In this document: positions 36,755-47,631 of the stretch, one piece after another
Numbering within the stretch: the stretch's first letter is position 1
Layout of the letters: each line of letters begins with the position of its first letter
Source: Rhizobium sp. Root274
GTDB taxonomy: Bacteria; Pseudomonadota; Alphaproteobacteria; Rhizobiales; Rhizobiaceae
Assembly: GCF_001429245.1 (NCBI RefSeq)
Contig: NZ_LMJE01000001.1
Coordinates: forward strand, 1,359,564-1,423,563
Direction: 5' to 3'
Length of the DNA: 64,000 nucleotides
Notes under the pieces: generated by a model
What the model saw: the letters and a program-made list of their open reading frames with translations, nothing else
Databases searched by the model: none
What the model was told of the DNA's origin: nothing
Made by a program: the position numbers and the translations under genes

Positions 36755-39580
36755 TCAGGCGCGTGCCTTTTTCGGCGCCGGGGTCGCGCGGGGCGGCGGC
36801 GCAATGATGCCCGAGGGCATATTGTCCTTCAGCTCGTCCGGCTGTTCGGTCATCACCGGCTTCAGGCGGTTGGCGATATTGGCCTGGCGGTTTTCGTTGG
36901 TCACCTTCTGGCCGACGAGATCGGTCACGTAGAAGGTGTCGATGACCTTTTCGCCGAAGGTGGTGATGCGGGCCGAGTGGATGTCGAGCGAGAGATCGGA
37001 CAGGACAGCTGTGATCTCGGCGAGAAGACCGATGCGGTCGAGGCATTCCACTTCGATGACGGTGAACTTGTTGGAGAGCGCATTCGACAGGCGCACATCC
37101 GGCTGGACCGGGAAGGTCTTGTTTTTCTTCTTGCCCTTTGAGCGCGTCGCGATCACTTCCGGCAGGCGCTTCCGGCCCGACAGCACGTCCTCGATCATCT
37201 TGCCGATGGTGGCGGCGCGGCGCATCTCGTCTTCATCAATCGGGAACTCCCGGTTGATGAGGATGGTATCGAGCGCGCGGCCATCCGAGGTGGTGAAGAT
37301 CTGCGCGTCGGCGATGTTTGCACCGGCTGCGGCACAGGCGCCGGCGATGATCGACAGCAGGCGCGGATGGTCGGGCGAGAGTACCGTGATCTCGGTGATC
37401 GCGTGGAACTGGTGGGTGCGCACCATGGTGGCGAGCGCCTTGCCCGACTTGTCCGATTCCCGGATGAAATGGGCGTGGCGGACCTGGTCTTCGAGATCGA
37501 CGGAGAGCAGATAGGGCTCGTAATGCAGCTTGGTGTAAGTGCGCTGGTCCTTCTGGCTCCAGCCTTCGAGCGCCTGAGTGAGCTGCTCGGCGGCGTGCTT
37601 GGCGCGCTCCTTGCGGGAGACCTGAGAGAAGCCGCCTGACAGCAGCAATTCGGTCTCGTAATAGAGCGTGCGCAAAAGCTGGCCCTTCCAGCCGTTCCAG
37701 ACACCGGGGCCGACGGCGCGGATATCGCAGATCGTCAGGACCAGCAGCATCTTCAACCGGTCGAGCGACTGCACCTTTTCGGCAAAGTCGGTGATCGTCT
37801 TGCGGTCATGCAGGTCACGGGTCTGGGCGACCATGGACATCAGCAGGTGCTGGTCGATCAGCCAGGCGACCATTTCGGTCTGCTTGGGCGAGAGGCCAAG
37901 ACGCGGGCAGAGTTTTCGCGCGACCTTGGCGCCGGCGACGGAGTGATCCTCCTGCCGCCCCTTGGCGATGTCGTGAAGCAAGACCGCGACATAGAGCGTC
38001 TGGCGATCCTCGATCTCCGGCATGATCTTGTTGGCGAGCGGATGGATCTCCTCCGCCTTGCCCTTGTCGATCTCGGAGAGGACCTCGACCGTGCGGATCA
38101 GGTGCTCGTCGACGGTGTAGTGATGATACATGTTGAACTGCATCATCGAGACGATCTTGCCGAATTCCGGCATGAAGCGGCCGAGCACGCCGGCTTCGTT
38201 CATGCGACGCAGGATGAAGCCGGGGTCCTTGCGCGAGGTGAGGATCGACAGGAACAGGCGGTTGGCTTCCTCGCTCTCGCGGAAATCATGATCGATCAGC
38301 GACAGGGAGCGGGTGACGGCCTTCAAGGCATCCGGATGGAATTCCAGCCCGTTCAGATCCGCCACATGGAAGAGGCGCATGATCGACATTGGGTCCTTTT
38401 TGAAGACACCGGGATCGGCGAGCGCGATGCGGCCACGGTCATCGATGAATTCGCTGGCGCCGGCGATCTTGCGCGGGCGATTGGCGAAACGGCCGATCAT
38501 GCCGCCGAGGCCGGGGATCGCCTTGGCCTGCTGGTCCTCAAGCGCGGCGGAGAAGATGCGGGTGAGGTCGCCCACGTCCTTGGCCACCAGGAAATAGTGC
38601 TTCATGAAGCGTTCGACCGCCGAGAGACCGGGGCGCGCCTGATAACCGAGGCTCTTGGCGATTTCCGGCTGGATATCGAAATAGAGGCGCTCTTCCGGCT
38701 TGCCGGTCAGATAATGCATGTGGCAACGCACGGCCCAGAGGAAATCGTCGGCTTTCTGGAAGAGGCGCCATTCCTGACGGGAGAGCACACCGAGGCGAAC
38801 GAGTTCGCCGGTATCGCGAACATGGTAATTGTATTTGGCGATCCAGAACAGGGTCTGGAGATCGCGCAGGCCGCCCTTGCCTTCCTTGACGTTCGGCTCG
38901 ACGAGATAGCGGCTGTCGCCGGCCTTGCGGTGACGTTCGTCCCGTTCGGCGAGCTTGGCGGCAATGAATTCCGGCGCGGTGCCGGTCGTCACTTCCTGGT
39001 CGAAGCGGTGCTGCAACTCGGTGACCAGCGTCTCTGCGCCGCAAATGAAGCGGGTTTCGAGGATGGCCGTTCGGATGGTCATGTCGGACTTGGCGAGGCG
39101 AATGCATTCCTCGACGGTGCGGGTGGCGTGGCCGACCTTGAAGCCGATGTCCCAGAGGAGATAGAGGACGAATTCCACCGCCTTGTGCATGGTGGGCGAG
39201 GCTTTGGGGGGCAGAAGAAACAGCAGGTCGATATCGGAGCCGGGTGCGAGCGTGCCACGACCATAACCACCGACGGCGGCGACGCTTAGGCCATCCGCGC
39301 CCTTCGGATAGACATGGAAGCGGGCGATGTCGAAGATTACCGAAATCAGCTGGTCCTGGATCCAGGAAATGCGATTGGCGCAGTTGAGACCGCTGCCATC
39401 CTCGAAAAGCTTCAGACGTGCCACTTCGCGGGCGTCGGCGTTCGCCTTTTTCAGCACGGGCAGCAGCTTGGCGCGGATTTCCAGCAAGTTGCCGGTCTGT
39501 GCGCGGGCGACCGTTTCACAGGACGCCTTCAGGGCTTCGACGTCGAGGAGATCGTTCAAGGCAAGTTCAGCTTGGGCCAT
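36755..39580 (-). CDS. glnD: bifunctional uridylyltransferase/uridylyl-removing enzyme
   Basis: A 941-residue GlnD, the glutamine sensor that uridylylates PII proteins. The nucleotidyltransferase domain has [17 protein letters not shown] (near residue 104). The HD domain [14 protein letters not shown] near the middle removes UMP. Two C-terminal ACT domains start with [16 protein letters not shown] and [17 protein letters not shown]. This controls nitrogen assimilation and, through PII and NtrBC, sigma-54 (rpoN) promoters; rpoN is also in this window. Confidence 0.97.
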   Translation of the reverse strand: MAQAELALNDLLDVEALKASCETVARAQTGNLLEIRAKLLPVLKKANADAREVARLKLFEDGSGLNCANRISWIQDQLISVIFDIARFHVYPKGADGLSVAAVGGYGRGTLAPGSDIDLLFLLPPKASPTMHKAVEFVLYLLWDIGFKVGHATRTVEECIRLAKSDMTIRTAILETRFICGAETLVTELQHRFDQEVTTGTAPEFIAAKLAERDERHRKAGDSRYLVEPNVKEGKGGLRDLQTLFWIAKYNYHVRDTGELVRLGVLSRQEWRLFQKADDFLWAVRCHMHYLTGKPEERLYFDIQPEIAKSLGYQARPGLSAVERFMKHYFLVAKDVGDLTRIFSAALEDQQAKAIPGLGGMIGRFANRPRKIAGASEFIDDRGRIALADPGVFKKDPMSIMRLFHVADLNGLEFHPDALKAVTRSLSLIDHDFRESEEANRLFLSILTSRKDPGFILRRMNEAGVLGRFMPEFGKIVSMMQFNMYHHYTVDEHLIRTVEVLSEIDKGKAEEIHPLANKIMPEIEDRQTLYVAVLLHDIAKGRQEDHSVAGAKVARKLCPRLGLSPKQTEMVAWLIDQHLLMSMVAQTRDLHDRKTITDFAEKVQSLDRLKMLLVLTICDIRAVGPGVWNGWKGQLLRTLYYETELLLSGGFSQVSRKERAKHAAEQLTQALEGWSQKDQRTYTKLHYEPYLLSVDLEDQVRHAHFIRESDKSGKALATMVRTHQFHAITEITVLSPDHPRLLSIIAGACAAAGANIADAQIFTTSDGRALDTILINREFPIDEDEMRRAATIGKMIEDVLSGRKRLPEVIATRSKGKKKNKTFPVQPDVRLSNALSNKFTVIEVECLDRIGLLAEITAVLSDLSLDIHSARITTFGEKVIDTFYVTDLVGQKVTNENRQANIANRLKPVMTEQPDELKDNMPSGIIAPPPRATPAPKKARA

Positions 39581-39672
39581 GGGCGCGGCATGCTCTCTCA
39601 GTCGTCGGGAATAAGCCCGGTTCGGGTGGCGCTATAGCGCTTTTCGGGCGCCTTTGACAGGCACTCTACCCA

Positions 39673-42408
39673 TCAAGGCTTGCCAAGTTGTTTCTTGAGA
39701 TCATAGAGCGCATCCAGCGCCTGGCGAGGCGTCAGGTCGTCAAGATCGAGTGAGCGCAATGCCTCCTCGACCTTCGAAGGGCCAGCCTTAGCAATCTCCT
39801 CGCGGCGAACGGCGACCTGGAAGAGCGGCAGATCGTCGATGAGCTGCGCGGCCGGGTTCTTGCGGTCGCTGTCTTCCAGGCGTGTGAGCACATCGCGGGC
39901 GCGAGCGACAACGGCGGCAGGGAGACCGGCCAGGCGAGCGACCTGGATGCCATAGGAGCGATCGGCAGCCCCCGGGCCGACCTCATGCAGGAAGATGACG
40001 TCGCCATCCCATTCCTTGACGCGCATGGTGACGTTGGACATGCGGGCGAGCTTTTCCGAGAGAGCGGTCAACTCGTGGAAATGGGTGGCGAAGAGCGAGC
40101 GGCAGCGGTTTGCCTCATGCAGGTGCTCGACCGCGGCCCAGGCGATGGAGAGGCCGTCGAAGGTCGCGGTGCCACGGCCGATTTCGTCGAGGATGACCAG
40201 CGAGCGGTCGGTCGCCTGGTTGAGGATGGCGGCGGTCTCGACCATCTCGACCATGAAGGTCGAGCGGCCACGGGCCAGATCGTCGGAGGCGCCGACGCGG
40301 GAGAAGAGGCGGTCGACCACGCCGATATGGGCAGCACCGGCGGGCACGAAGGAGCCCATCTGGGCAAGGATGGCGATCAGCGCGTTCTGGCGCAGGAAGG
40401 TCGATTTACCGCCCATGTTGGGACCGGTCAGCAGCCAGATGGCGCCGGGGCCTTTGGTGTCATTGGGCGAAAGATCGCAATCATTGGCGATGAAGGGGCT
40501 GGCGGCCTGGCGGCGCAGGGCCTGCTCGACGACGGGATGGCGGCCGGCGGTGATCGTGAACATTCTCGAGTCATCGACCAGCGGTCGGCAATAGCCTTGC
40601 TCTTCGGCAAGCGCAGCCAGGCCTGATGCGACATCGATGGTGGCGAGCGCGCGCGCAGCGGCCTTGATCGGTTCGGCTGCCGCGACCACCTGGCTCACCA
40701 TCTGATCAAAGGCGGCGAGTTCCAGTGACAGGGCCTGGCCAGCGGCGTTGGCGATGCGGCTTTCGAGATCGGCGAGTTCGGTCGTGGTGAAACGCATGGC
40801 GTTGGCCATGGTCTGCCGATGGATGAAGCGGGCCTTGGCCTCGTCACCCTCGATCATCGGACCGGCATTGCCGGCGGTGACCTCGATGAAATAGCCGAGC
40901 ACGTTGTTGTGCTTGATCTTCAACGACTTGATGCCGGTTTCCTCGGCATATTGCAGCTGCAGGCCGGCGATGACGCGGCGGGACTGGTCACGCAGCGCTC
41001 TGAGTTCGTCGAGTTCAGGGATTGCGCCGTCGCGCAGGAAGCCGCCGTCGCGCTTCAGGAGCGGGAGTTCGTCAGCCAGCATAGAGGCGAGGCTCGGGGC
41101 GAGATCGGCGGGCAAGGCTGCCAAATCGGTGACGGCCTCGGAGAGTTCTTTCGGCAGCCTTGCGGGATCGAGCAGGCGACCGACATCGGCGGAGGCGAGA
41201 AGTCCGGCGACGATGGCGCCGAGGTCACGCGGGCCGCCGCGATCGAGTGCTAGACGGGAGAGCGCGCGGGGCATGTCGGGCACGCGCTTCAGGGCATCGC
41301 GCAGGCGGTCGACGAGCAGCCCATCGGCGAGCAGATGGGCGATCGAATCCTGCCGGTCGGAGATGGCCTCCGGATCGGTCAGCGGCGACATCAGGCGCTC
41401 GGCCAGCAGACGGGCGCCGCCGCCGGTGACGGTGCGGTCGATGGCCTTCAGGAGCGAGCCGTTGCGTTCACCCGACAGCGTCTTGACCAGTTCGAGATTG
41501 GCGCGGGTGGCGGGATCGATGAACAGAGTGGAGGCGGCATTCTGCCGTTCGGGCAGGCCGAGCGGCGGGCGCTCGGAGATCTGGGTCTTTTCGACATAGG
41601 CGACGGCGGCTGCGGCCGCTGCAATCTCGGCGCGGGAGAAGGCGCCGAAGCCATCGAGCGTTCCGACACCGAAGTAACGGGCGATGCGGCCTTCGGCGCT
41701 GGCGCTGTCGAAGAGGATGCCCGGCTGGGGCACGACGACGCGGCCGAGCACATCGAAGGCAGGCTTCAGCTCTTCGTCGTGGAAGAGCGTGTCGGGCACG
41801 ATGAGTTCACGCGGCTCGATGCGCAGGATGTCGGCGAGAAGGCGCGTTTCTGTGGTTTCGGCGAGGCGGAAGATGCCGGTGGAGATATCGATCCAGGCGA
41901 GCGCCAGCTGCGGCGCGGAGCCGCCGCGGATGCGGGCGAGCGCCATCAGATAGTTCGATTCGAAGGGCGAAAGGAGTTTTTCTTCGGTGATCGTGCCTGG
42001 GGTGACCAGACGCACGACGTCGCGCTTGACGACCGATTTCGAGCCGCGCTTCTTCGCCTCTGCCGGGTCTTCGACCTGCTCGCAGACGGCGACGCGGAAG
42101 CCGAGGGAGATCAGCTTCTGCAGATAGTCATCCGCCGCATGCACCGGCACGCCGCACATGGGAATGTCCTGGCCGAGATGCTGGCCGCGCTTCGTCAGCG
42201 TGATGCCGAGCGCGCGCGCGGCGTCGACCGCGTCCTCGAAGAACAGTTCGTAGAAATCGCCCATGCGGTAAAAGAGCAGGCTGCCGGGATTGGCGGCCTT
42301 GATCTCGATATACTGTTCCATCATCGGGGTCGCCGTGGCGCGGCTCTCCTCCGAGGTCAGCTCGGCGACGTTCAGGACATCACTCGGGGTGGCTTGATAT
42401 AGCGTCAC
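39673..42408 (-). CDS. mutS: DNA mismatch repair protein MutS
   Basis: A 911-residue MutS. The N-terminal mismatch-binding [16 protein letters not shown] carries the conserved Phe-x-Glu wedge. The C-terminal ATPase has Walker [14 protein letters not shown] and [13 protein letters not shown], and the signature STFMVEM block and [12 protein letters not shown]alker B. It is translated from a GTG at 42408; a start about 28 codons further in (MMEQYIEI) cannot be excluded, but rhizobial MutS proteins usually carry that N-terminal extension. Confidence 0.96.
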   Translation of the reverse strand: MTLYQATPSDVLNVAELTSEESRATATPMMEQYIEIKAANPGSLLFYRMGDFYELFFEDAVDAARALGITLTKRGQHLGQDIPMCGVPVHAADDYLQKLISLGFRVAVCEQVEDPAEAKKRGSKSVVKRDVVRLVTPGTITEEKLLSPFESNYLMALARIRGGSAPQLALAWIDISTGIFRLAETTETRLLADILRIEPRELIVPDTLFHDEELKPAFDVLGRVVVPQPGILFDSASAEGRIARYFGVGTLDGFGAFSRAEIAAAAAAVAYVEKTQISERPPLGLPERQNAASTLFIDPATRANLELVKTLSGERNGSLLKAIDRTVTGGGARLLAERLMSPLTDPEAISDRQDSIAHLLADGLLVDRLRDALKRVPDMPRALSRLALDRGGPRDLGAIVAGLLASADVGRLLDPARLPKELSEAVTDLAALPADLAPSLASMLADELPLLKRDGGFLRDGAIPELDELRALRDQSRRVIAGLQLQYAEETGIKSLKIKHNNVLGYFIEVTAGNAGPMIEGDEAKARFIHRQTMANAMRFTTTELADLESRIANAAGQALSLELAAFDQMVSQVVAAAEPIKAAARALATIDVASGLAALAEEQGYCRPLVDDSRMFTITAGRHPVVEQALRRQAASPFIANDCDLSPNDTKGPGAIWLLTGPNMGGKSTFLRQNALIAILAQMGSFVPAGAAHIGVVDRLFSRVGASDDLARGRSTFMVEMVETAAILNQATDRSLVILDEIGRGTATFDGLSIAWAAVEHLHEANRCRSLFATHFHELTALSEKLARMSNVTMRVKEWDGDVIFLHEVGPGAADRSYGIQVARLAGLPAAVVARARDVLTRLEDSDRKNPAAQLIDDLPLFQVAVRREEIAKAGPSKVEEALRSLDLDDLTPRQALDALYDLKKQLGKP

Positions 42409-42522
42409 GGGCTCAATGTTTTCTTGAAAAGGATGCGATGTGACACTAACGACTTAAGGCGAGGAAACACAACAAGGATGGGCCGGCGTTCGCCCGCTGC
42501 CCACAAGATGGTGAGGGGACGC

Positions 42523-44808
42523 ATGGCAAACGAGAAGACCACCGGCCGGACGAAAGTCTCGGTAACGGAGCAGCAGGCGCTGGACTTTCACTCGCAGGGG
42601 CGTCCCGGCAAACTCGAGATAACCCCGACCAAGCCGATGGCGACACAGCGCGACCTGTCGCTTGCCTATTCCCCCGGCGTTGCCGTGCCTGTGAAGGCGA
42701 TCGCTGCCGATCCGGCGACAGCCTACGACTATACGACGCGCGGCAACATGGTGGCGGTCATCTCAAACGGCACGGCCATTCTGGGCCTCGGCAATCTCGG
42801 GGCGCTTGCTTCCAAGCCGGTCATGGAAGGCAAGTCCGTCCTCTTCAAGCGCTTTGCCGATGTCGATTCCATCGACCTCGAAGTCGATACCGAGAATGTC
42901 GACGAATTCATCAATTGCGTGCGTTATCTCGGCCCCTCTTTCGGCGGGATCAATCTCGAAGACATCAAGGCGCCCGACTGCTTTATCATCGAAAGCCGGC
43001 TGCGCGAGCTGATGGACATTCCGGTCTTCCACGACGACCAGCATGGCACGGCCATCATCGCGGCTGCCGGGTTGATCAATGCGCTCAAGCTGACCGGGCG
43101 CGACTTCAAGACGACCAAGCTCGTGTGCAATGGTGCGGGCGCTGCGGCGATCGCCTGCATCGAGCTGATCAAGGCCATGGGTTTCAACGGCGAGAACATC
43201 ATTCTCTGCGACACCAAGGGCGTGATCTATCAAGGCCGCACCGAGGGCATGAACCAGTGGAAGAGCGCCCATGCGGTGAAGACCGACCGTCGGACGCTAA
43301 AGGAAGCTATGGTGGGCGCCGATGTGGTGTTCGGGCTTTCGCAGAAAGGGGCGCTGTCTTCGGAGATGGTCGCCTCGATGGCACCGAACCCGATCATCTT
43401 TGCCATGGCCAATCCGGACCCGGAGATCACTCCGGAGGAAGTGGCCGCGATCCGCGACGATGCGATCATGGCGACCGGGCGTTCGGACTACCCGAACCAG
43501 GTCAACAACGTGCTCGGCTTCCCTTACATCTTCCGAGGTGCGCTCGATGTGCGGGCAATCCAGATCAATGATGCGATGAAGATCGCGGCTGTCAGGGCGC
43601 TCGCCGATCTGGCGCGCGAAGACGTGCCTGATGATGTGGCGGCCGCCTATCAGGGCGAGCGGCCGCGTTTCGGGCCGCAATATATCATTCCGGTACCCTT
43701 CGATCCGCGGCTGATCTCGGCCATTCCGGTTGCTGTCGCTAAGGCTGCGATGGAGACGGGCGTGGCGCGCAAGGCGATCGAGGATCTCGGTGCCTACGCC
43801 CATGAACTGTCGGCCCGTCGCGACCCGATCGCGGCGGCCACCCAGCGCATCTACGAGCATGTGCGCAGCCATCCGAAACGCGTCGTCTTTGCCGAGGGCG
43901 AAGAGGAGCAGGTGATGCGGGCGGCGATCGCCTTCGTCAACCAGGGGCTTGGCACCGCGATCCTGCTTGGTCGCGACGAGCCGCTGAAGGCGACGGCGGA
44001 GCGAGCCGGGATCGATCTCGACCGTCCGGGGATCGAAGTGGTCAATGCGCGGCTTTCGACGCGGGTCGAGGCCTATACCGAATATCTCTACTCACGCCTG
44101 CAACGGAAAGGCTATCTGCACCGCGATGCGCAGCGGCTGATCAACACCGACCGCAATCACTTCGCCGCCTGCATGGTGGCGCTGGGCGATGCGGACGCCA
44201 TGGTGACGGGTACGACGCGCAATTATTCGACCGCCCTTGAAGACGTGCGCCGTTGCATCGATACTGCACCCGGTCACCGGGTGATCGGGGTGTCGCTGGC
44301 GCTGGCCCGTGGACGGACGATCGTGGTGGCCGATACCGCCGTGCATGACATGCCGACGGCGGATGAGTTGGCCGATATCGCCGAAGAGGCAGCCGGCGTG
44401 GCGCTTCGGCTGGGGCTGGAGCCACGCGTGGCGCTGCTGGCCTATTCCACCTTCGGCCATCCGACCGGCGAGCGTTCGGAGCGAGTCCGCGAGGCGGTGA
44501 AGATCCTCGACCGTCGCGGCGTGTCTTTCGAATATGACGGCGAGATGGGCGCCGACATTGCGCTCAACCAGCACCGGATGGAGCAGTATCCGTTCTGCCG
44601 TCTGTCGGGCACGGCCAATGTGCTGGTCATGCCGGCAATCCATTCGGCAGCGATCTCGACCAAGATGCTGCAGGAACTGGGCGGTCTGACCGTGATGGGG
44701 CCGTTGTTGATCGGGCTCGAAAAATCGGTGCAGATCGCGCAAATGGGCGCCAAGGACAGCGACATCGTCAACATGGCGGCGATTGCGGCTTATAACGCGG
44801 CGGGCTGA
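42523..44808 (+). CDS. maeB: NADP-dependent malic enzyme with phosphotransacetylase-like domain
   Basis: A 761-residue chimera. The malic-enzyme half (residues about 1-430) has LAYSPGVAVP, the VFHDDQHGTAIIAAAG catalytic block and the NAD(P)-binding VCNGAGAAAIACIE. The C-terminal 320 residues resemble phosphotransacetylase, are not catalytic in characterised homologues, and affect oligomerisation. The S. meliloti orthologue Tme prefers NADP+. The start MANEKTTG has GAGGGG upstream. Pyruvate and NADPH are produced from malate, and olsB follows in the same neighbourhood as in S. meliloti. Confidence 0.93.
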   Translation: MANEKTTGRTKVSVTEQQALDFHSQGRPGKLEITPTKPMATQRDLSLAYSPGVAVPVKAIAADPATAYDYTTRGNMVAVISNGTAILGLGNLGALASKPVMEGKSVLFKRFADVDSIDLEVDTENVDEFINCVRYLGPSFGGINLEDIKAPDCFIIESRLRELMDIPVFHDDQHGTAIIAAAGLINALKLTGRDFKTTKLVCNGAGAAAIACIELIKAMGFNGENIILCDTKGVIYQGRTEGMNQWKSAHAVKTDRRTLKEAMVGADVVFGLSQKGALSSEMVASMAPNPIIFAMANPDPEITPEEVAAIRDDAIMATGRSDYPNQVNNVLGFPYIFRGALDVRAIQINDAMKIAAVRALADLAREDVPDDVAAAYQGERPRFGPQYIIPVPFDPRLISAIPVAVAKAAMETGVARKAIEDLGAYAHELSARRDPIAAATQRIYEHVRSHPKRVVFAEGEEEQVMRAAIAFVNQGLGTAILLGRDEPLKATAERAGIDLDRPGIEVVNARLSTRVEAYTEYLYSRLQRKGYLHRDAQRLINTDRNHFAACMVALGDADAMVTGTTRNYSTALEDVRRCIDTAPGHRVIGVSLALARGRTIVVADTAVHDMPTADELADIAEEAAGVALRLGLEPRVALLAYSTFGHPTGERSERVREAVKILDRRGVSFEYDGEMGADIALNQHRMEQYPFCRLSGTANVLVMPAIHSAAISTKMLQELGGLTVMGPLLIGLEKSVQIAQMGAKDSDIVNMAAIAAYNAAG

Positions 44809-45729
44809 TTAAGACGCAAAAACCGGAGCGGCTTTCGCGAGCCGCTCCATATCCCCGTCAAGCTCGTGCTTGAGCCAGCGCTTGAACTTCTCCACCTTTT
44901 CCGACCGCTTCGCATTCTCGGGCACGACGAAATAGTGGCCGAAGCCGGTTTTTACTGCGGGGCCGAAGGGCGCGACCAGCTGGCCGTGCTGCAACTGGTG
45001 AGAGGCGAGAGTCTGCCAGGCGAGCATGACCCCTTGGCCTGCGATCGCCGCATCCAGGCAGAGAGAGGCTTCGCTGAAACTGTGGCGCGCCTTGATCTCC
45101 GCGCCGGCCAAGCCGACGGCTGAGAGCCAGACATCCCAGGTGAACATGGCCCGGCTGTCGATGATCTTGGGAAGGTCCAGGATGTCAGCGGGCTGCTTGA
45201 GAGACGCCGCCATGACAGGCGTGCAAACGGGTGCGATGCGCTGTTCGAGGATCAATTCCGATTTGAAGCCTGGCCAGTGGCCGCGACCGACCCGAATGCG
45301 CAAATCCACATCCGTCTGGCTGGCATCGGTCAGCCGGTCATTGGCGTCGATCCTGAGCCCGATATGGGGATAGAGCGCGGAGAAGGCGGCAATGCGATGA
45401 ACGAGCCAACGGGCGGCGAAGACGGGGGCAACAGAGATGGTCAGCAGGCTGTCGTCGGTCTTCTGCGCCAAGGCGACGGCACCGGACAGGAGCCGGAAGC
45501 CGTCCACAAGACGTGAGAGCACGCCTCCCGCCGTCTCGATGGGGACCATGCCCCGGCTGGTCCGCTCGAAGAGCGTTCGGCCGAGCTGCTGCTCGGTCTT
45601 GATCACCTGCTGGCTGACGGCGCCAACCGACACGCCGAGTTCGTCTGCCGCCGCCTGAAGCGAGCCAAGGCGGGCAACGGCTTCCACGGCCCGCAGGCCG
45701 TTCAGATGCACCTGGTTCAGGTTTTTCAT
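44809..45729 (-). CDS. LysR-family transcriptional regulator (GcvA-like)
   Basis: A 306-residue LysR regulator. The N-terminal winged HTH (LNGLRAVEAVARLGSLQAAADELGVSVGAVSQQVIKTEQQLG) has the GcvA-subgroup form. The effector-binding domain spans residues about 95-300. The target is unknown. It is convergent with maeB with adjacent stop codons. The small ORF at 45847 lies upstream and divergent, so it is a possible target. A hairpin (44825-44848) overlaps its last codons. Confidence 0.85.
   Translation of the reverse strand: MKNLNQVHLNGLRAVEAVARLGSLQAAADELGVSVGAVSQQVIKTEQQLGRTLFERTSRGMVPIETAGGVLSRLVDGFRLLSGAVALAQKTDDSLLTISVAPVFAARWLVHRIAAFSALYPHIGLRIDANDRLTDASQTDVDLRIRVGRGHWPGFKSELILEQRIAPVCTPVMAASLKQPADILDLPKIIDSRAMFTWDVWLSAVGLAGAEIKARHSFSEASLCLDAAIAGQGVMLAWQTLASHQLQHGQLVAPFGPAVKTGFGHYFVVPENAKRSEKVEKFKRWLKHELDGDMERLAKAAPVFAS
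44825..44848 (-). terminator. hairpin with U-run inside the end of the LysR gene
   Basis: GGAGCGGCT and AGCCGCTCC form a perfect 9-bp stem. On the minus strand it is followed by GGTTTTTGCG, the layout of an intrinsic terminator. It overlaps the final 13 codons, so termination there would cut the message a few bases before the stop codon; it could also end maeB read-through on the other strand. The role is uncertain. Confidence 0.4.
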
Positions 45730-45846
45730 ATAGAAAAGCTATAGCCGGCCGGGTCAAAACTCAATTGAAAAGTATCGAGGGGAAGCAGAGGATCAAGGCC
45801 TGTTCAAACCGACTTCGCGTCCAGCAGGCGCGCGTTAGGGGAAGCC

Positions 45847-46077
45847 ATGTTCAAGCTTTTCTGGAAGACGGCGGTTCGGCCGCGCGATCAGGTCGCTAAG
45901 GACTGGCGGTACGATCCGTTGGGTCATCCGGAGCTGCTCGGCATGAGCCCAAGAGAGCTTGCGGACCTGCCGATGGTGACGGAGGTGGCGTTGCGGGTCG
46001 GGAAGGTGGAGGTGGCAGATGGTTGCCGAGGCGGGGTAGGTGGAGACATTCCCGCCGGATGTGTCGTTTCGCGGTGA
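45847..46077 (+). CDS. small protein, unknown function
   Basis: A 76-residue frame with a strong AGGGGA site six bases before ATG. The first half (MFKLFWKTAVRPRDQVAKDW, then DPLGHPELLGMSPRELADLPM) looks like a real small basic protein, reminiscent of the C-terminal RELADL part of DUF1127 proteins. The last 25 residues are glycine-rich and may have been acquired from an adjoining repeat. It lies between the LysR gene and olsB. No function can be assigned. Confidence 0.45.
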   Translation: MFKLFWKTAVRPRDQVAKDWRYDPLGHPELLGMSPRELADLPMVTEVALRVGKVEVADGCRGGVGGDIPAGCVVSR

Positions 46078-46109
46078 CTGGTGACACCTGAGGGTCTGCG
46101 GTTCGGCTT

Positions 46110-46166
46110 CGCCGCCCCCTCATCTCCCTGCCGGGATCTTCTCCCCGCTGGGGAGAAGAGACGATT
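46110..46166. repeat. rhizobial-type intergenic palindrome
   Basis: The stretch CCCTCATCTCCCTGCC, followed by CTTCTCCCCGCTGGGGAGAAG, has a strong hairpin (TTCTCCCC/GGGGAGAA around GCT). This module is common between genes of rhizobia as a mosaic repeat. It sits between the small ORF and the convergent olsB stop, and could double as the terminator for both. Confidence 0.6.
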
Positions 46167-46167
46167 G

Positions 46168-47052
46168 TCAGCTGGCGCTGGCGAAGCGGCCGGCGTCGGC
46201 GCCGTAGTAGTTCACGTAGCGGCCGGAGATGCTGGCGATGGGCAGGATGATCAGCACGTCGGTCGTGTTGAAGGCCTGATCGACGACGGCGCCATTGCCG
46301 ACCATGGCACCGAGGCGGAGATAACCCTTGATCAATGGCGGCATGGCGAAGAGGGCGCGGCGCGGGTTGACCGCTTCCGAAGGCATCAGGTCCATCTCGC
46401 GGTAAAGATGGGGCAATGCGTCGACGGCCCATTCACCCTTGGCAACGGCATTCTGATGCAGGAAGGACAGCGCCAGTGCGTGTTCTTCCGGCTGCGTGCC
46501 GGGGAAAGAGCCGCAGCCGAACATGGCGTCGATGCGGTGATGGAGCGCATAGGCCCAGCAACCCTGCCAGAGCAGCTCGACCGTGCGCTTAGTGCGGTAT
46601 TGCGGTAGGACGCAGGAGCGACCGAGCTCCATAAAACGCTTGCCCGGATGGCGGGCGACGAGCGCGTTCACACCGAATTCGGAGCCGGAATAGAAGCCGC
46701 CATGGGCGATAGCCACGTCGTGGCGCAGCAGACGATAGGTGCCGACGATCTGGTCTTCGGCGTCGCCCTCGATCGAGCGGTCGAGCACGAGAAGATGATC
46801 GCAGAGCGCGTCCCAGCTGTCGACCTCGCGGCCACGGCGGGCGTCTTCCAAGGAAACCTGGGCCTTCATCTCCTCGACAAAGACGCGATAGCGCACGGCC
46901 TGGGCGGCGTCGATTTCGCGTTCTGTGCCGGCGATGCGGGTTTCCAGATTGCCGATGCGACCGAGGAGATCGCGGCTGGCGGACACGGTCGAAGGGCGCG
47001 TCGCAGGGCCTGCGTCCAGCATCATTCCACGGTCGAGCACATCCACGTTCAT
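46168..47052 (-). CDS. olsB: ornithine lipid synthase acyltransferase (OlsB-like)
   Basis: A 294-residue GNAT-fold acyltransferase. AVRYRVFVEEM is the usual acyl-ACP-side signature and FMELGRSCVLPQYRTKRTVELLWQG the acyl-binding block. This matches OlsB, which puts the 3-hydroxy-fatty acyl chain on ornithine to make lyso-ornithine lipid. OlsA (28593-29420) then completes it. Its position just past the malic-enzyme locus matches S. meliloti (SMc01127). Ornithine lipids are made by olsBA in phosphate-limited rhizobia. Confidence 0.9.
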   Translation of the reverse strand: MNVDVLDRGMMLDAGPATRPSTVSASRDLLGRIGNLETRIAGTEREIDAAQAVRYRVFVEEMKAQVSLEDARRGREVDSWDALCDHLLVLDRSIEGDAEDQIVGTYRLLRHDVAIAHGGFYSGSEFGVNALVARHPGKRFMELGRSCVLPQYRTKRTVELLWQGCWAYALHHRIDAMFGCGSFPGTQPEEHALALSFLHQNAVAKGEWAVDALPHLYREMDLMPSEAVNPRRALFAMPPLIKGYLRLGAMVGNGAVVDQAFNTTDVLIILPIASISGRYVNYYGADAGRFASAS

Positions 47053-47130
47053 CGGCTTAATCCAGCGTTCAAGTCACGGGCGTTTAAACACTTTACTGCA
47101 ACAGGAAAGTGACAAAATTCCGCTTATCCC

Positions 47131-47631
47131 TCACTCGGCGTCGGGCTTCGGCTTCCGGTGCTGGATGACCTCGTCGATGACGATGCAGATCGCACCGATG
47201 GTGATGAAGCTGTCCGCCAGATTGAAGACCGCAAAGGACCAGGTCTGCGTGTAGAACAGGATGTAATCGACGACATAACCATAGGTGAAGCGGTCGATGA
47301 GATTGCCGAGCGCGCCTGCGATGATCATGGCAAAGCCGAGATGGGCGCAACGCTGCTCAGGGCCGGTCTTGCGCCAGAGCCAGAGCACGAAGGCGACGAT
47401 GACGAGGCGGAGCGCCACGATGAACCAGGCGTCGAGATGCGACAGCATGGAGAAGGCGACGCCGAGATTGTGGGTGCGGTAAAGCGCCCAGAAGGGTAGA
47501 ACCGGGACCAGCTCCTGCATGGGCAGAGTGATCTCGACCGCATATTTGATCGCCTGATCGAGCAGGAGAGCGGCGATGATGAAGAGGATGACCGGCAGCG
47601 GCCGATTGAAGGCTGACAGCATCGGGGTCAC
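47131..47631 (-). CDS. lspA: lipoprotein signal peptidase (signal peptidase II)
   Basis: A 166-residue four-helix membrane aspartyl protease that cleaves prolipoprotein signal peptides. The catalytic pair is in GNLIDRF (D113) and FNLADSF (D140), and NLGVAFSM matches the family. Translation starts at GTG 47631, overlapping the upstream methyltransferase stop by four bases (GTGA); ATG at 47622 is an alternative. Lnt, which acts after it, is in the same window. Confidence 0.95.
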   Translation of the reverse strand: MTPMLSAFNRPLPVILFIIAALLLDQAIKYAVEITLPMQELVPVLPFWALYRTHNLGVAFSMLSHLDAWFIVALRLVIVAFVLWLWRKTGPEQRCAHLGFAMIIAGALGNLIDRFTYGYVVDYILFYTQTWSFAVFNLADSFITIGAICIVIDEVIQHRKPKPDAE

